NCBI GenBank assembly: GCA_019775845.1
Contig: JADQAV010000008.1
Coordinates: 62,001 to 126,000, forward strand
Length of the DNA: 64,000 nucleotides
Direction: 5' to 3'
Origin: Myrmaecium sp. VS I D KN 1
Taxonomy: Eukaryota; Ascomycota; Dothideomycetes; Valsariales; Valsariaceae
Numbering within the stretch: the stretch's first letter is position 1; every line of letters begins with the position of its first letter. The notes under the pieces were generated by a model that saw only the letters and a program-made list of their open reading frames with translations, ran no database searches and was not told the DNA's origin. This document shows positions 25,297-35,337 of this stretch, in pieces. A program made the position numbers and the translations under genes.

Positions 25297-26163
25297 ATGG
25301 TCCACCGCCGCGCCGCGCCCGCAAGTTACATCGGCCCGGACATCCCGACGACCTGGCCCATTCCCATCAAGCAATACGTCTCCTACAAGCTGCGCGACAG
25401 CAAAGCCCTTATCGACGTGCGCCAGCTGCTGGCCGACATCAACTTTCAGTACGGCGGCCTGGGTCCCGTGTCCAGCGAGTCCAGCGTCGCGGAGCCGATC
25501 ACGCTTATTGATCTCAAGATGACGTTGGCGCGGATGGGATATTTGATTACGCAGACGGAGGAGAGGGGGGTGGATGGTGAAGTTGTACGTCGATCGAGAT
25601 TCCTCTCTAGCAGTCGGGTATATGTTAACCGCTCATCACAGACGAAAAAAGAACTCTGGCAGCGCCCGCACGCCAGACTCGTTCCGCCCGCGACGGGGAC
25701 CTCCTTCATGCCCGAACCCTCGCCCATCACCAGCGAGTACCGTCTTCCCTTGCGCCCAGCCAACGACATTATCGACCACCCACCGCGCGGTGTCCCGGAC
25801 GAACCTGCTCCTCCTACCACCACCATCACCACCACCGGAGATACCAAGACCACCACCACCAGCGGCGGTAGCAGCATCGCTGCCCCCTTCCCTCCCGCCG
25901 AAAGCTCCGACAGCAAGTCCACCCAGTCCAACCTCCTCCGGCACCTGCGTCTCCCGCCCGTGCCCTGGCGTCCTAAGAACCCGGCGTGGACGAAGAAGAA
26001 GTTGCGGGCTATTGAAGAAGCGTGTGGGGTTGCGGGGCCTGCCTCCTCCTCCTCCTCTTCCTCCTCGGGCGCTGCGGCTGCCGCTGCGGCTGCTAGGGAT
26101 TTGAAGAAGCTAGAAGTGGAGAGGGAGAAGGATGGGAAGGGTAAGATGCGACTGGTGGAGTAA
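25297..26163 (+). CDS. Lineage-specific protein with Thr/Pro/Ser-rich linker
   Basis: Exons are 25297-25584 and 25642-26163; the 57-nt intron (GTACGT..ACAG) is a multiple of three, so the frame runs through it. The start at 25297 lies in CCCACCATGG, a strong context; the longer open frame upstream has no good ATG. The 269-residue product has a conserved-looking N-terminal part of about 95 residues (SYIGPDIPTTWPIPIKQYVS, then a helical region with LIDVRQLLADINFQYGGLG), a low-complexity middle with Thr, Gly and Ser runs, a short block LRHLRLPPVPWRPKNPAWTK, then Ser and Ala homopolymers and a charged tail. No domain recognised; no signal peptide. Coding signal (third-position GC, intron) is good. 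Confidence 0.72.
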   Translation: MVHRRAAPASYIGPDIPTTWPIPIKQYVSYKLRDSKALIDVRQLLADINFQYGGLGPVSSESSVAEPITLIDLKMTLARMGYLITQTEERGVDGEVVRRSRFLSSSRVYVNRSSQTKKELWQRPHARLVPPATGTSFMPEPSPITSEYRLPLRPANDIIDHPPRGVPDEPAPPTTTITTTGDTKTTTTSGGSSIAAPFPPAESSDSKSTQSNLLRHLRLPPVPWRPKNPAWTKKKLRAIEEACGVAGPASSSSSSSSGAAAAAAAARDLKKLEVEREKDGKGKMRLVE

Positions 26164-27382
26164 GGTTTGGGGTTGAATTCGAGAGGAGATGGAGAGCTGT
26201 GGATGGGGGGTTGCGTTTGCTCCTCTTTTTCTTCGCCGCCTTTGATTTCTTGCTGGAATGAATAAAGAAGACCGGTCATTTGCTTGAACCAGCAAACGGG
26301 TGATATGGGTCATTTGCTTTATTGAGCTATACAATGCTCCTCGCTAGCGACGCGACCGACGGCAAGCTTTCGGTAACCTAGTACAATCTGAAAGCAGCGA
26401 ATTTCTTGCTTTCAGTCGAAGAAGATCAAATCTGGACAAAGTGCCAGGAATTCCACAGGCCTTGCGGTCTCAAACTCCATATACTTACCACGATTCCCCT
26501 TGACGGCCACAAAACTCTGACCTTCGGGCCGTCAAGGGTTTAGTTCTTCATTATCACACGATGCCCCTCCCCTCGTTAGCCTTCTCCTATAGACGGCCTC
26601 GTCTTTTCCCCCCTGGTTTTTGAATCACCCACCGCGAAGCCCAGTGCGACATTTCTCGCTGTGTTCCGATCCTCTACCAAGGGCCCATCTTGCGAGCCGA
26701 GGAGCTATTCCTTTTGCTCATACGGGTGAGAGACTGGTTAGGAGGCGGCCTTGGATTCTTAGTCACGAGGTGTCTAAGGAAGAATAATATTCGACTGAGG
26801 AGCAGGAAGAATCGGATGTACGGCCATCGATATAAGCGCTTGAACGGAGGAGCAGCCCTTCCCTCTCGGCGTATCGAAATGTTTATATAGTCGAGCAGCT
26901 TTTCTGAGTCTACGTACGATGAGCCTGGCTGCGCTCTGCTGCACCCCCTCTTTCCCAGAACCCAATTCAGGGGGGACTAGTCACACATTCATTTTGTTCT
27001 TCCTGCAAAAGAACAGGGAAATGAATTATCGAGCTCTCAAGTAGATACTAGGAATATAATCTTCTTGCCATTCCCATTTCCTAATACGTAAAGTAATACT
27101 GCAGAAAGTGATTCCGATTCTCATATCAAGTTGTCTTATTGCCACTTGCCTTGCCGGTTTCATGAATGTCTTTCACCTGCTGTGTGAGCATATAAACTTG
27201 GTTGGCCTGTTTCAATACCGCTAAACATATATTTTCTCGTACCTTAGGCAGTCCATAGTATATGAAGAAATTGCTACATAGCTACAGAGACATATCCATT
27301 CAATCAAACCTGAATAATTCCTCCTGACACCGCTAGTATTTCCAAATTCGTACGAACATGGCCTTTATAACAGTTTCCCTAG
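26164..27382. other. Intergenic region
   Basis: Includes the 3' UTR of the previous gene. At 26495-26540 a short inverted repeat is visible around CCCTTGACGGCC and GGCCGTCAAGGG, which can form a 12-bp hairpin. No gene is supported. Confidence 0.45.
26496..26539. repeat. Short inverted repeat (hairpin)
   Basis: CCCTTGACGGCC is followed about 20 bases later by its exact reverse complement GGCCGTCAAGGG. It may be a relic of a small element or a transcript hairpin. No further context. Confidence 0.5.
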
Positions 27383-27649
27383 CTACCGAAAGCGGCCAGA
27401 CGGCCTGTACGAGGATGTATACCTAGCTTTCTCCTCGGTCGACTTGGCTACATTATAGTAGCGAAAGCTATTCGCCGTGATCGGCGGGTACCTGACCGTG
27501 GCAACCTGGTGAGCAGGCGGCTCGAAACGCTCCGCCAACGAGCGTCTCGAAGAGCTGGCAGGATCCGGAAAAATGAAGGGGTCGCGGGTCAGGCTGTCGT
27601 GGAGGGCATTGAGGTCGTGGAGAGGATGAGAAGAGGGATTGTTGGCCAT
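27383..27649 (-). CDS. Small hypothetical protein
   Basis: An 88-codon single-exon frame beginning MANNPSSHPLHDLNALHDSL. It is polar, rich in Pro, Ser, Arg and Tyr, without signal peptide or membrane segment. ATG context is GCACGATGG. It is divergent from the gene at 27992, sharing a 340-bp spacer. Not recognised; it could be a short lineage-specific gene or a chance frame. Confidence 0.38.
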   Translation of the reverse strand: MANNPSSHPLHDLNALHDSLTRDPFIFPDPASSSRRSLAERFEPPAHQVATVRYPPITANSFRYYNVAKSTEEKARYTSSYRPSGRFR

Positions 27650-27991
27650 CGTGCCTAGCTACTAGTAGGTAGAGCGAAACTTCTTCGAGAGTGAGCGGTG
27701 TGCATTCTTCATATTCGAGGCCATAGACGGCACGAGTATATACCCCATGCCTCGCTGACCCGGCAGCACAAAACAAGATATTTCGCACTTAGTCATCCCC
27801 TTCACTTCCTGTTTTCCGCGGCACCTCCACACCAACGGTCTCCCGCAAACGACCACCGCCACCCTCTTGCTTCTCCTCCACTCTCACCCAACCACCCACC
27901 TCTCTCCACCACCGTAAGCAAACACCACCTCCCCTCTTCCCCCTCATAACCATCGCCACTAACGCCCTACACCTCCCCAGTCCCCAAAAAC

Positions 27992-28474
27992 ATGGCCCAA
28001 GTTTGGCGCAAAGTCAAGCAAACCGCGCGCCGCGTCGCCAGCCGCGACAATGTCGGCTACCAACCCCTCTCCTCCGCCACCAACCCCTCCTCCACCTCCC
28101 TCCCCACCGACGAAGCCGCCGCTTCTGCCGACACCACCGCCGCCGCTGCCGGTACATCGCCCTCTATCCTGCTTCACGCACAAATTAACACTCTCCCAGG
28201 CACCTCCGCGCCAGGCACCATCCCCTTCTCCTTCCCCCACCATCACGGCGTGCGTCCGCTTGGGCCCCGGCCCCTGCCTAAGCAGCGGCTGCCGCTGACG
28301 GGTATTCCTGGCTTCGATGGCACGCCCGCGGCGCCGCCGGCAGAGGTCCCGTGGACGGCGGCGACGCGTGCTGCGACGAATCCCCCAATGGCTGCTGCGG
28401 CGGCGGCGGCTGACGCTGCTGCTGCTGTTAGGGAGGAGGAGAAGAGGGGGGAGAAGAGAGAAGAGAGGAAGTAG
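27992..28474 (+). CDS. Basic N-terminus, Ala/Pro-rich lineage-specific protein
   Basis: A 160-codon frame starting MAQVWRKVKQTARRV. A 5'-UTR intron is visible at 27914-27980 (GTAAGC, branch CACTAACG, CCCCAG), ending 11 bases before the ATG. A second intron of 48 nt at 28152-28199 (GTACAT..CCCAG with ATTAAC) is possible and in frame; splicing would give 144 residues. The protein opens with a positively charged amphipathic stretch, continues Ser/Thr/Ala-rich, has a less simple block around HHHGVRPLGPRPLPKQRLPL, and ends in an Ala run and a Glu/Lys/Arg tail. No domain recognised. Gene architecture matches 31894 and 37506, so these may be paralogues. Confidence 0.6.
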   Translation: MAQVWRKVKQTARRVASRDNVGYQPLSSATNPSSTSLPTDEAAASADTTAAAAGTSPSILLHAQINTLPGTSAPGTIPFSFPHHHGVRPLGPRPLPKQRLPLTGIPGFDGTPAAPPAEVPWTAATRAATNPPMAAAAAAADAAAAVREEEKRGEKREERK

Positions 28475-29434
28475 GCGGTGGCCTACTGTGAGTGTGTTTT
28501 GATCTGGGGGCTGGGATGCCCATAGAGGGTTGGGGCGTTGGGTGCCGGCTTCGTTTTCCTTTGGGTTTTTCTTGGTTTTTCTTGGTTCTGCTTCCTCCTA
28601 TCCTTTCTGTTTCTTGTGTCTTGCGGACTTTGGGTTTTGATGGAGCAATAGACACTTGGGGGGCCCGGGGAGGGGCTCCCATAAATGGGAAGAACAGTTT
28701 CCTGCTCTTGTTTGGCTTTACATTGCTTGCTTGGTTTCCCTTGGTTTGGTGGTGCTGATTTATAGGCTCCATCTCATCCACCGCTAATTGCTGATACAGT
28801 CGACAGAGAGTTGCGCATTGTAGCAACCTACCGACCAGCGCTCTTTCGCTCCTGCCGATCCTCACTCATATCCGCTGCCTCTTCACCACGCAGAGCAGCG
28901 CTCACGACAAACGAAAACAGGCCGGTTACTCGTGGGCCTTGCTTCGCAAGCCTGACGCAGCTGGGACAAGCCTCGATATCCTTATACATGTTCAGAAGGA
29001 ACCTCCTTCTGGCAGCGTATGAACGATATGAGGAGTTAGTAAACGGGCCTCGCCGTCCACCGGAGAGAAACGATGAGAGCTGCTTTGGACAGCAGGTACC
29101 GTCCTGAAATAGGAGGTCTGGGAAATCACAACGGAGAGATTCGTCTTCGAGGAAGGCATAGGAGGACAACGACTGGATGGATCAGAAAGGCGCTTAGACT
29201 TCCGTCCAGCATATCCCACGTACAATTCACTTATGGTGACAGATCCCGCAACTTCCTCATCGTACACACCACAGACAAGCTCCTCTCAAGGGGGCCGAAT
29301 TTCTCTCTCCACGACCGCTGCACGCAGGGATCGTACTGGCTTCGAGCAACTTAACTTCATAACCATTTTTAAAAAGCGAGTTCGCAGCAAGCTATAAGCA
29401 GTCCCAAGCAGCAAGGAAATTCAGCTCTTCGACT
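28475..29434. other. Spacer and 3' UTR
   Basis: T-rich sequence to about 28630, fitting a 3' UTR, then unassigned DNA. No frame is supported. Confidence 0.4.
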
Positions 29435-30432
29435 GTAAGGAAACCATGATGTTATCAAATAGGTTAACTTTCCCAGTTTCCTGAACACAATGAATCACCT
29501 CCAAACCCCGTCACTCAAAGGATTCCGCAAACACATATCTAGGAGAAAGAAGCAACCCCCGCAACATCCGATCCCCCGCGTCGCCACCAAACCAACGGCG
29601 TCAGCCGCATCACTACACGGCATCGCTGATGAACCGCTACTCCACCAACCCACCTCCTCGGCCGCGTTCCAAACCCACGGCAATGAGCTTCGAATCTCAT
29701 CAGCCCTCCTCCTCTAAACCCGGCTTCCACCGCTTCAGCAGGTGTCAGCATAAATCCCGGTATTCGCGAGTTAGCAGGTGCAGGAGAAGGAAAGCAAAGA
29801 ACTGGGAATAGACTCTCTCGTTCGGCATCAACATCATCACGCCCCGAGTCTTCCGATGAACTGCTACCTACTCCCCCGACCCATACTCTCCCTCCTCAAC
29901 GCCGATGAGGAACAAATCTCACCGACGCCCCTCGTCCAAAGCCAAGCTTCCAACGGTTTAGCATACAGCCCGATGTTCGGGCAGGCGAGGGGAGCGACAA
30001 GCGTATCGACCGGGCCGGCCTGGGGTCTTAGATTCGCTCAACCCCCCGAGCAAATTATTGGCGCGGAGTACCTGGTCGGTTACTGCTGCTGCTGTTGCTG
30101 CTGCACTTTCTTCGGACAATGCCCCCAGTTCCCGCTCTTACTTCTGCTCCTGCGGCTTACGGAAGGATAAAGTCAGGGAAGAGATGGACATGCCGCTGGT
30201 ATGTACGCGAACACCGGGGGCCATCTCGCCTCGGCTTCCCTCTCGGTTCGTCCATCTGGGAAACAGGATCACAGACCTTGTCGCGGGAAGAGATCCGGAC
30301 AAATCCATAGTGTATCCCCGGAATGCGGACCGGGGACTACTACCAAGGCGGAAGAGTGAAGTTGACGGGTGGGGAATTACCTACTGTTCTTACTGCTCCT
30401 TGCGTGTGACCGCTGTAGATGATGCTTGGTGA
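29435..30432 (+). pseudogene. Disrupted or multi-exon member of the 5'-UTR-intron family
   Basis: A likely 42-nt 5'-UTR intron at 29435-29476 (GTAAGG, branch GTTAACT, CCCAG) ends 13 bases before the ATG at 29490. The first frame (75 codons) begins MNHLQTPSLKGFRKHISRRK, again a basic helix. Downstream, coding-like Ser/Pro-rich segments occur in other frames, such as SRSASTSSRPESSDELLPTP near 29815-29875 and a segment ending near a GTATGT donor at about 30199. No single frame or clear set of introns joins them, so this is either a decayed paralogue of the 27992/31894/37506 genes or a gene whose introns I cannot resolve. Confidence 0.45.
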
Positions 30433-31802
30433 AGCTCCCTGGGTGACTTGGGGCTCTTCCTCTCTTCTCTGTTCGTTTCTGGGGCTGATCTACGCTGCCT
30501 CTCCCCTCTGAGGTGGTTGCCCAGGGGCGGTCTGTTTAGTTGGGTTTTATCGGGGGTAATCGTTGATATAGATGGAGCTTTGGATATTACGGGGATGGTC
30601 CGGCGTACTGGATGGATGGAGTGAGGAAGTAATTTAGAAGGGATGTTCAATCAAACCATATTCTTTATTATTCCTTTTCTCTCTTCTTTCTCTTCTTCCC
30701 CTTTTGCTTCCCTGCTTTTCCATCCCCTTTCATTCTCTTTTATATTTTGCTCTTTGCTTTCTTTTTCTTCTCGTTTCCGTCTCTTCTTTGGGCTCTTCTC
30801 CTCCTTGCCAGGGCGCAATAGCCCGGAAGCTCAAAAGTTGGGATCTTTTACCTACTCAGCCCCGCGATTCAAGAAGGGTAGCACGAATGCAGCATACTGT
30901 CTCAGCAAGCACTTCCTAATCTCTTCAGCTAAAAGAAGGACATCTTCGTCGTTCTAAGTCACCAAGCAGAATGTAGCGGATACCATCCTGCATACACCAT
31001 GCTTCCTTCTCGGACTACTCTAGTGGACGGACGTCGACGCAACCCCATTTCAGAAGCGTTCCGCTACCCATCCCCCGCTCGATGCAGCCGTGCTCTTCCC
31101 GCGTCTAGACAGGCTGGCCCCACAGTTCAAAGGGAAGGGTTTTCCCCGCCCCAGCGCGGGGGAGGGTAATGTGCGCAGACACCTCACGATCTCATCGTCT
31201 GACGGGCTCTCTCATGATGATCGAGTTGATGAGTTCGTAGTCTGCATGAAGGGGGCTGATATCCAAGAGCTAGCAGCTCTGTAAGCTAATGATTGTGAGA
31301 CCTTTCTGTTCACGCCGAAGTGTTCCACTCTCGACAAGGGGAGGCTCAGACTAGCCTAGAGAGACAGCCCCTTGCCGCACATGCCTGGAACGGTCAGGTC
31401 TGCCCGTTCTACTGTAGTAACCCCACGAGAATCCTGCACAGAGGGGAAGCAGGGTGTTCCCTTCGTGAATTAGGTTTCATTAGAAACAAAAGTGTGAGTA
31501 GATACGGCTACTACAGAGCCTCAGAGCGAGTGCATGCACAGTAAAGGAGGGTAGCCCGTGTACCAAGGACCGTCCAACGTCAAGGGCCAACTTCCCTTTC
31601 CAAGCCAGCACGGGGAGGCAGTCCGTCAGTCTGTCCCGCAGGCCACCCGTCCTCGCGACCGTCACCCAGTCAGGCGCCCACGCAAACGAGCCCACTTCCC
31701 ACATAATTTCCGTGCTGCTTTCCTTCGTCTTCTTCTCCTTCCTCGCACCACCTCGACACGCAAATTCCATCACGCACGCCAACAAGCAAGGAATACAACA
31801 AC
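30433..31802. other. Spacer with a long pyrimidine tract
   Basis: The plus strand is almost pure C and T from about 30655 to 30820. Such tracts are common in fungal promoters and leaders. The open frame across it (30643-30957) reflects the composition and is not called. The remaining sequence up to the 5' UTR of the gene at 31894 shows nothing else. Confidence 0.45.
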
Positions 31803-31893
31803 GTAAGTCATCCACGCATTCACACATTCACATCACTCTCTACCTTATCCTACCGTGCATCGTCATCTAACGGACGCAAACCCAGTAGCAAGG

Positions 31894-32865
31894 ATGCCAG
31901 GTCTACGCCGTACCAGCGCGAAGATTCGTCGTATGTTCGACGGTTTGGGTCATGATGATCGCGAGCCTGCGGGTTCTTCTTCTTCTGCTGTCGCGACGGT
32001 GGCTGAAGCCGATGGCGACATGGCGTCGACTCAAGCTTCTGATGGTCAGACTGAAGGACAAGTTGCAGCTGAAGGCAACGGTGCTGAGACGGTCGATGGC
32101 ACTACCCACGGTGCGGAGACGGTCGATGGCACTGTCACCGGTGCCAGCCAGCCTGTCGACGCGACTACCGACGAAGTCGTCAAGCCCGTCAACGCGACTA
32201 CCCACGGTGTGGAGACCGTCAACGCGACCACCCACAATGTGGAGACCGTCAATGCCACTACCGACGATGTGAAGCCTGTCAGTGATACTACCAACGGTTT
32301 GGGGTCAGCCAAAGTCACCACCAACGATGCGGAGCCCGTCAAGACCACCTCCAACGGCCCCAGCAAGACCGTCAACCCGACCAAGAACGACACTGACGAG
32401 CCTGTCAAAACCACCACCAACGGTGCGGAGCCAGGCAATGTCACTATCAACGGTGTGGAGCCTGTCAAAGTCACTGCCAACGGTGCGGAGGCTGTCAAGA
32501 CCACCACCAAAGGTCCCATCGAGACCGTCAAGTCGACCCAGGACGACACCACCAAGACCGACACCGACCCAAGCAAGACCGTCACCGACAACACCGAGGC
32601 CGTTGACGCCCCCACCGAGCCCCACGGGACTCCCACCTCCCAAGTCCAGAGCACCACCCCCCCAGGCTCCCCGTCTCCATCCGCCCTCGCCCTTCTCTCC
32701 CCGGGCATCATCACGGCGGCGGCCACCACCACTGCCCCCGGCATTCCTTCTTCCTCTGGCTCCAGCGAGCACACTGAGGAGGCGTCGGAGGACAGCGACG
32801 AGGAGATGAGATTGACGGTGGCCTGGAATGCGTGGAGGCATTCAGCGCCGGCTTGGTTGGGTTAG
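31894..32865 (+). CDS. Protein with about 14 copies of a 10-residue Thr/Asn/Val repeat
   Basis: A 323-residue frame. A 5'-UTR intron at 31803-31885 (GTAAGT, branch ATCTAACG, CCCAG) ends 8 bases before the ATG; the frame upstream of 31894 has only a GTG. The N-terminus is basic (MPGLRRTSAKIRRMF). From about 32083 to 32535 a degenerate 30-bp unit encodes a 10-residue repeat with consensus TTNGAEPVKT (examples TTHGVETVNA, TTNDAEPVKT, TANGAEAVKT), with a few 11-residue or longer units. The C-terminal part is Ser/Pro/Thr-rich, then acidic (EEASEDSDEEM), ending AWNAWRHSAPAWLG. No signal peptide, so a cell-surface role is unlikely despite Thr content. Not recognised. Same gene architecture as 27992 and 37506. 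Confidence 0.65.
   Translation: MPGLRRTSAKIRRMFDGLGHDDREPAGSSSSAVATVAEADGDMASTQASDGQTEGQVAAEGNGAETVDGTTHGAETVDGTVTGASQPVDATTDEVVKPVNATTHGVETVNATTHNVETVNATTDDVKPVSDTTNGLGSAKVTTNDAEPVKTTSNGPSKTVNPTKNDTDEPVKTTTNGAEPGNVTINGVEPVKVTANGAEAVKTTTKGPIETVKSTQDDTTKTDTDPSKTVTDNTEAVDAPTEPHGTPTSQVQSTTPPGSPSPSALALLSPGIITAAATTTAPGIPSSSGSSEHTEEASEDSDEEMRLTVAWNAWRHSAPAWLG
32083..32535 (+). repeat. 30-bp coding tandem repeat
   Basis: About 14 imperfect units inside the gene at 31894, each with a recognisable ACNACCnACGGTGnGGAG core. Units vary by substitution and in-frame insertion, which keeps the reading frame. Confidence 0.75.
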
Positions 32866-34430
32866 GTGACGTCGATGACTTGACTTGACTTTGGGTTCTT
32901 TTTTTCCTCTTCTTCTCTCTGAAGGATGGTGGACTTGAAAGGTTTTCTCTTCTAAATCCTTTCGACTAAGTAAAGAACACTCTACGACTTTCACTTTAGA
33001 AACGCGAGACTGTCTAGTGGATCGATAGGGGTTTACCCTCATCGTACTTTGACGTCTAGCTTTAGGATCGAAAGGGGAAAGCTTCCTGCCTTTCCTCTTT
33101 CCTTTCCTTCTAGTTTAGTTCTGAACTGCTCGAATGAAATGAAATACGCCGATATGGTGATTTGATTGCTTGATATTCTTTCTTTCCCAGTGACTTCGGT
33201 GATTGTTTCAGCTGTTCCGATTCGTACAGTAGTTCGACGCACTCTCTCCTAGCCTTTCTGTAATAAAGGCTGAACATCGTCTATCCTATCAAACAACCAT
33301 GCTAAACGTACGGTAGATCAACATCGATATGATTCACTTCCGCAGAAGGCTACGAAAAACAAACCTACTCATCACTACCATCCAGATGAGCTCATGGCCA
33401 TACTCTCCCAATATTCCCTCACTCCACATCCTTCCCTCCTCTCCCAGAAGCAGACCGCCTCTTACTGCTCCTCCTACCCTCCTATCCACTGCTTAAACCC
33501 TCCCCCTTCCCTTTATCCCGCTTTGTCCATCTTTACCCATGTTTCTAATTCCCATCTTTGGCCCGCGTAGCCACAGCTCCAGTTCTGATCCGTGACTTAG
33601 CACTCCCAAGGTGGAGATCTGGAATCCGCGCTGTCGGGATCCTCGTCGGTGACGTCTCCCTTGCGAGAGGACGGTGGGGCGGATAGGAAGGCTAGGACGG
33701 TGGTGAAGCTGCATGAGGTGGGAGGTGAAGGGGGAGAGTAGCATTGGAGAGGTATAGCGGAGGGGAAGGCGGACGAGGAGGGTGGAGGTTTGCTGGGGGC
33801 AGGAGACCATGGTGCTATGTTTGGATGGGTCTTGTTCTCTTTTTGCTGTTTCTCTTGTTCCTTGACTGGTGCCTTTTCTTTATTCGTGGTGATTCTGTTG
33901 CTCTGCTTAGTATTCTTTTTATTTTTTTCTTTTTCCTCTTCGTCTTCCCTTCTTTTGCTTGCTCTCTTAGTCTGCCCTCTCCCTTGTTCTTGCTCTTACT
34001 CTTATTCTTTTAGATCGAGAGTTAGAGGGATGTTTGCTGGTGACAGGAGACCACGTAAGGCTTGAGTTTGTTTTACTTCGCTCGGCGGGGGAGGCAGGGT
34101 AGGACTGTTTGCTAGAGCTGTTTGCGTGCCTTGGGGATATTGGAGACATGCAGTGGTTTGCTTGGGTCTGACTGGCGCGAACTGCGTTGTTTGTGTCTGT
34201 GTCTCGTAACTTGAATCATGCGCAAATATAGGTAGCAGGAAGGCTAATGCCGCACGAGTGAATGGGATCAGTTGGTGGTCAAAAAGCGGCTGCTGCGCTG
34301 TAGGGTTTCCTCCTCTCCCGTTCCTCCTTCTCGAAACCATCAACCGCACCCATCACCAACGCCTAACACCAACATCTATCACCAACACCCATCACCAACG
34401 AACCACCAACCCTTCCATCTACAACCGACC
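32866..34430. other. Spacer, 3' UTR and promoter DNA
   Basis: The plus strand is pyrimidine-rich from about 33830 to 34015, upstream of the gene at 34543. No frame with a domain is present. Confidence 0.45.
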
Positions 34431-34540
34431 AAGCCAACGCAGCCAAAGCAAAGGCAACGCAGCCAAAGCAAAGCCAACGCAGCCAAAGCAAAGCCAACGC
34501 AGCCAAAGCAAAGCCAACGCAGCCAAAGCAAAGCCAACCA
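34431..34540 (+). repeat. 20-bp tandem repeat abutting a start codon
   Basis: Five full copies of AGCCAAAGCAAAGCCAACGC from 34441, the first with one G for C change and the last diverging at its final bases, preceded by half a unit. They end two bases before the CCACCATGG start at 34543, so they lie in the 5' leader. As 20 is not a multiple of three, the repeat cycles through all frames and each frame is free of stops. Confidence 0.9.
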
Positions 34541-34542
34541 CC

Positions 34543-35337
34543 ATGGCCGACTCCTCCCCCTCCGTCCAAGCCTCCGAGCGTCGCCATCACCGTCATCGCA
34601 CCAGAGGCACCACCAACCCGACCGCTGCTCGCACGGCTACACTAACACCCACCGCGGCATCCCCTCCACGTCCATCCTACTCCCCCATCTCACCCTCCAA
34701 CCGCGAAAACATCGCCCCGGCCGGCTCCACAATCCACTTCTACGACCCGCTCCTCACGCAAGCCGAAGACCCCCTTGACTCCGACGACGAAGAAACGGAA
34801 ACCGCCAGCAGCAGCACCGCAGTCTACACCACCCATCCCCCCAACCACCCCCGCCCCGCCTTCCCCTCCGCCACCCTCACCCACCGCAACGCCGATGGCC
34901 AAACCGTCATCTCGCGCGCTCCGGTCGACGGACGCCGGCCGGGCCCGCTGCGGCCTTTGCCTTTGGGCAGCAGGAGGAGGGGCGTGCCGCTGCCGTCGTC
35001 TTCGGCCCCGCCGTCGGAGCAGGATGAGGGGGTGGGCAGTAGTGTGGTGGCCTCGTCGTCGCCGCCGCCGCCGCCGCCGCCGGGAGGGATGGTGGGAAGT
35101 CCGGAGCGGTTTCGGATTTGGGATGAGGGTGCGGGGGTGATGGGGTCGTCGCCGCCGCAGCTGCTGCCGGTGAGGGAAAGGGAGAGGGGCATGCGGGGAA
35201 GGATTAGGGCGTTGTCGGCGTTGTCGTTGACGCCGGAGGGGAGGAGGGTGAGGGTGAGGAGGGAAGAAGAAGAGGAGGAGGAGGATGAGGACGACGACGA
35301 CGAGGATTCGCTGCCTACCGGTTCGGGTAGACGGTGA
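34543..35337 (+). CDS. Low-complexity lineage-specific protein, acidic C-terminus
   Basis: A 264-residue frame starting at a strong CCACCATGG. The open frame extends upstream through the 20-bp repeats, but that part is an artefact of repeat composition. The product is Ser/Thr/Pro-rich with a block NRENIAPAGSTIHFYDPLLT followed by an acidic stretch, a middle with RPGPLRPLPLGSRRRGVPLP, a Pro run, a block GSPERFRIWDEGAGVMGSSP, a basic/hydrophobic segment RGRIRALSALSLTPEGRRVR, and an acidic Glu/Asp run near the end. The short ordered-looking blocks may be binding motifs. No domain recognised. Possibly related to the other low-complexity genes around it. Confidence 0.6.
   Translation: MADSSPSVQASERRHHRHRTRGTTNPTAARTATLTPTAASPPRPSYSPISPSNRENIAPAGSTIHFYDPLLTQAEDPLDSDDEETETASSSTAVYTTHPPNHPRPAFPSATLTHRNADGQTVISRAPVDGRRPGPLRPLPLGSRRRGVPLPSSSAPPSEQDEGVGSSVVASSSPPPPPPPGGMVGSPERFRIWDEGAGVMGSSPPQLLPVRERERGMRGRIRALSALSLTPEGRRVRVRREEEEEEEDEDDDDEDSLPTGSGRR

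Noticed and set aside
30643-30957. Phe/Ser/Leu-rich plus frame
   Set aside because: Product of a pyrimidine tract; composition alone explains it.
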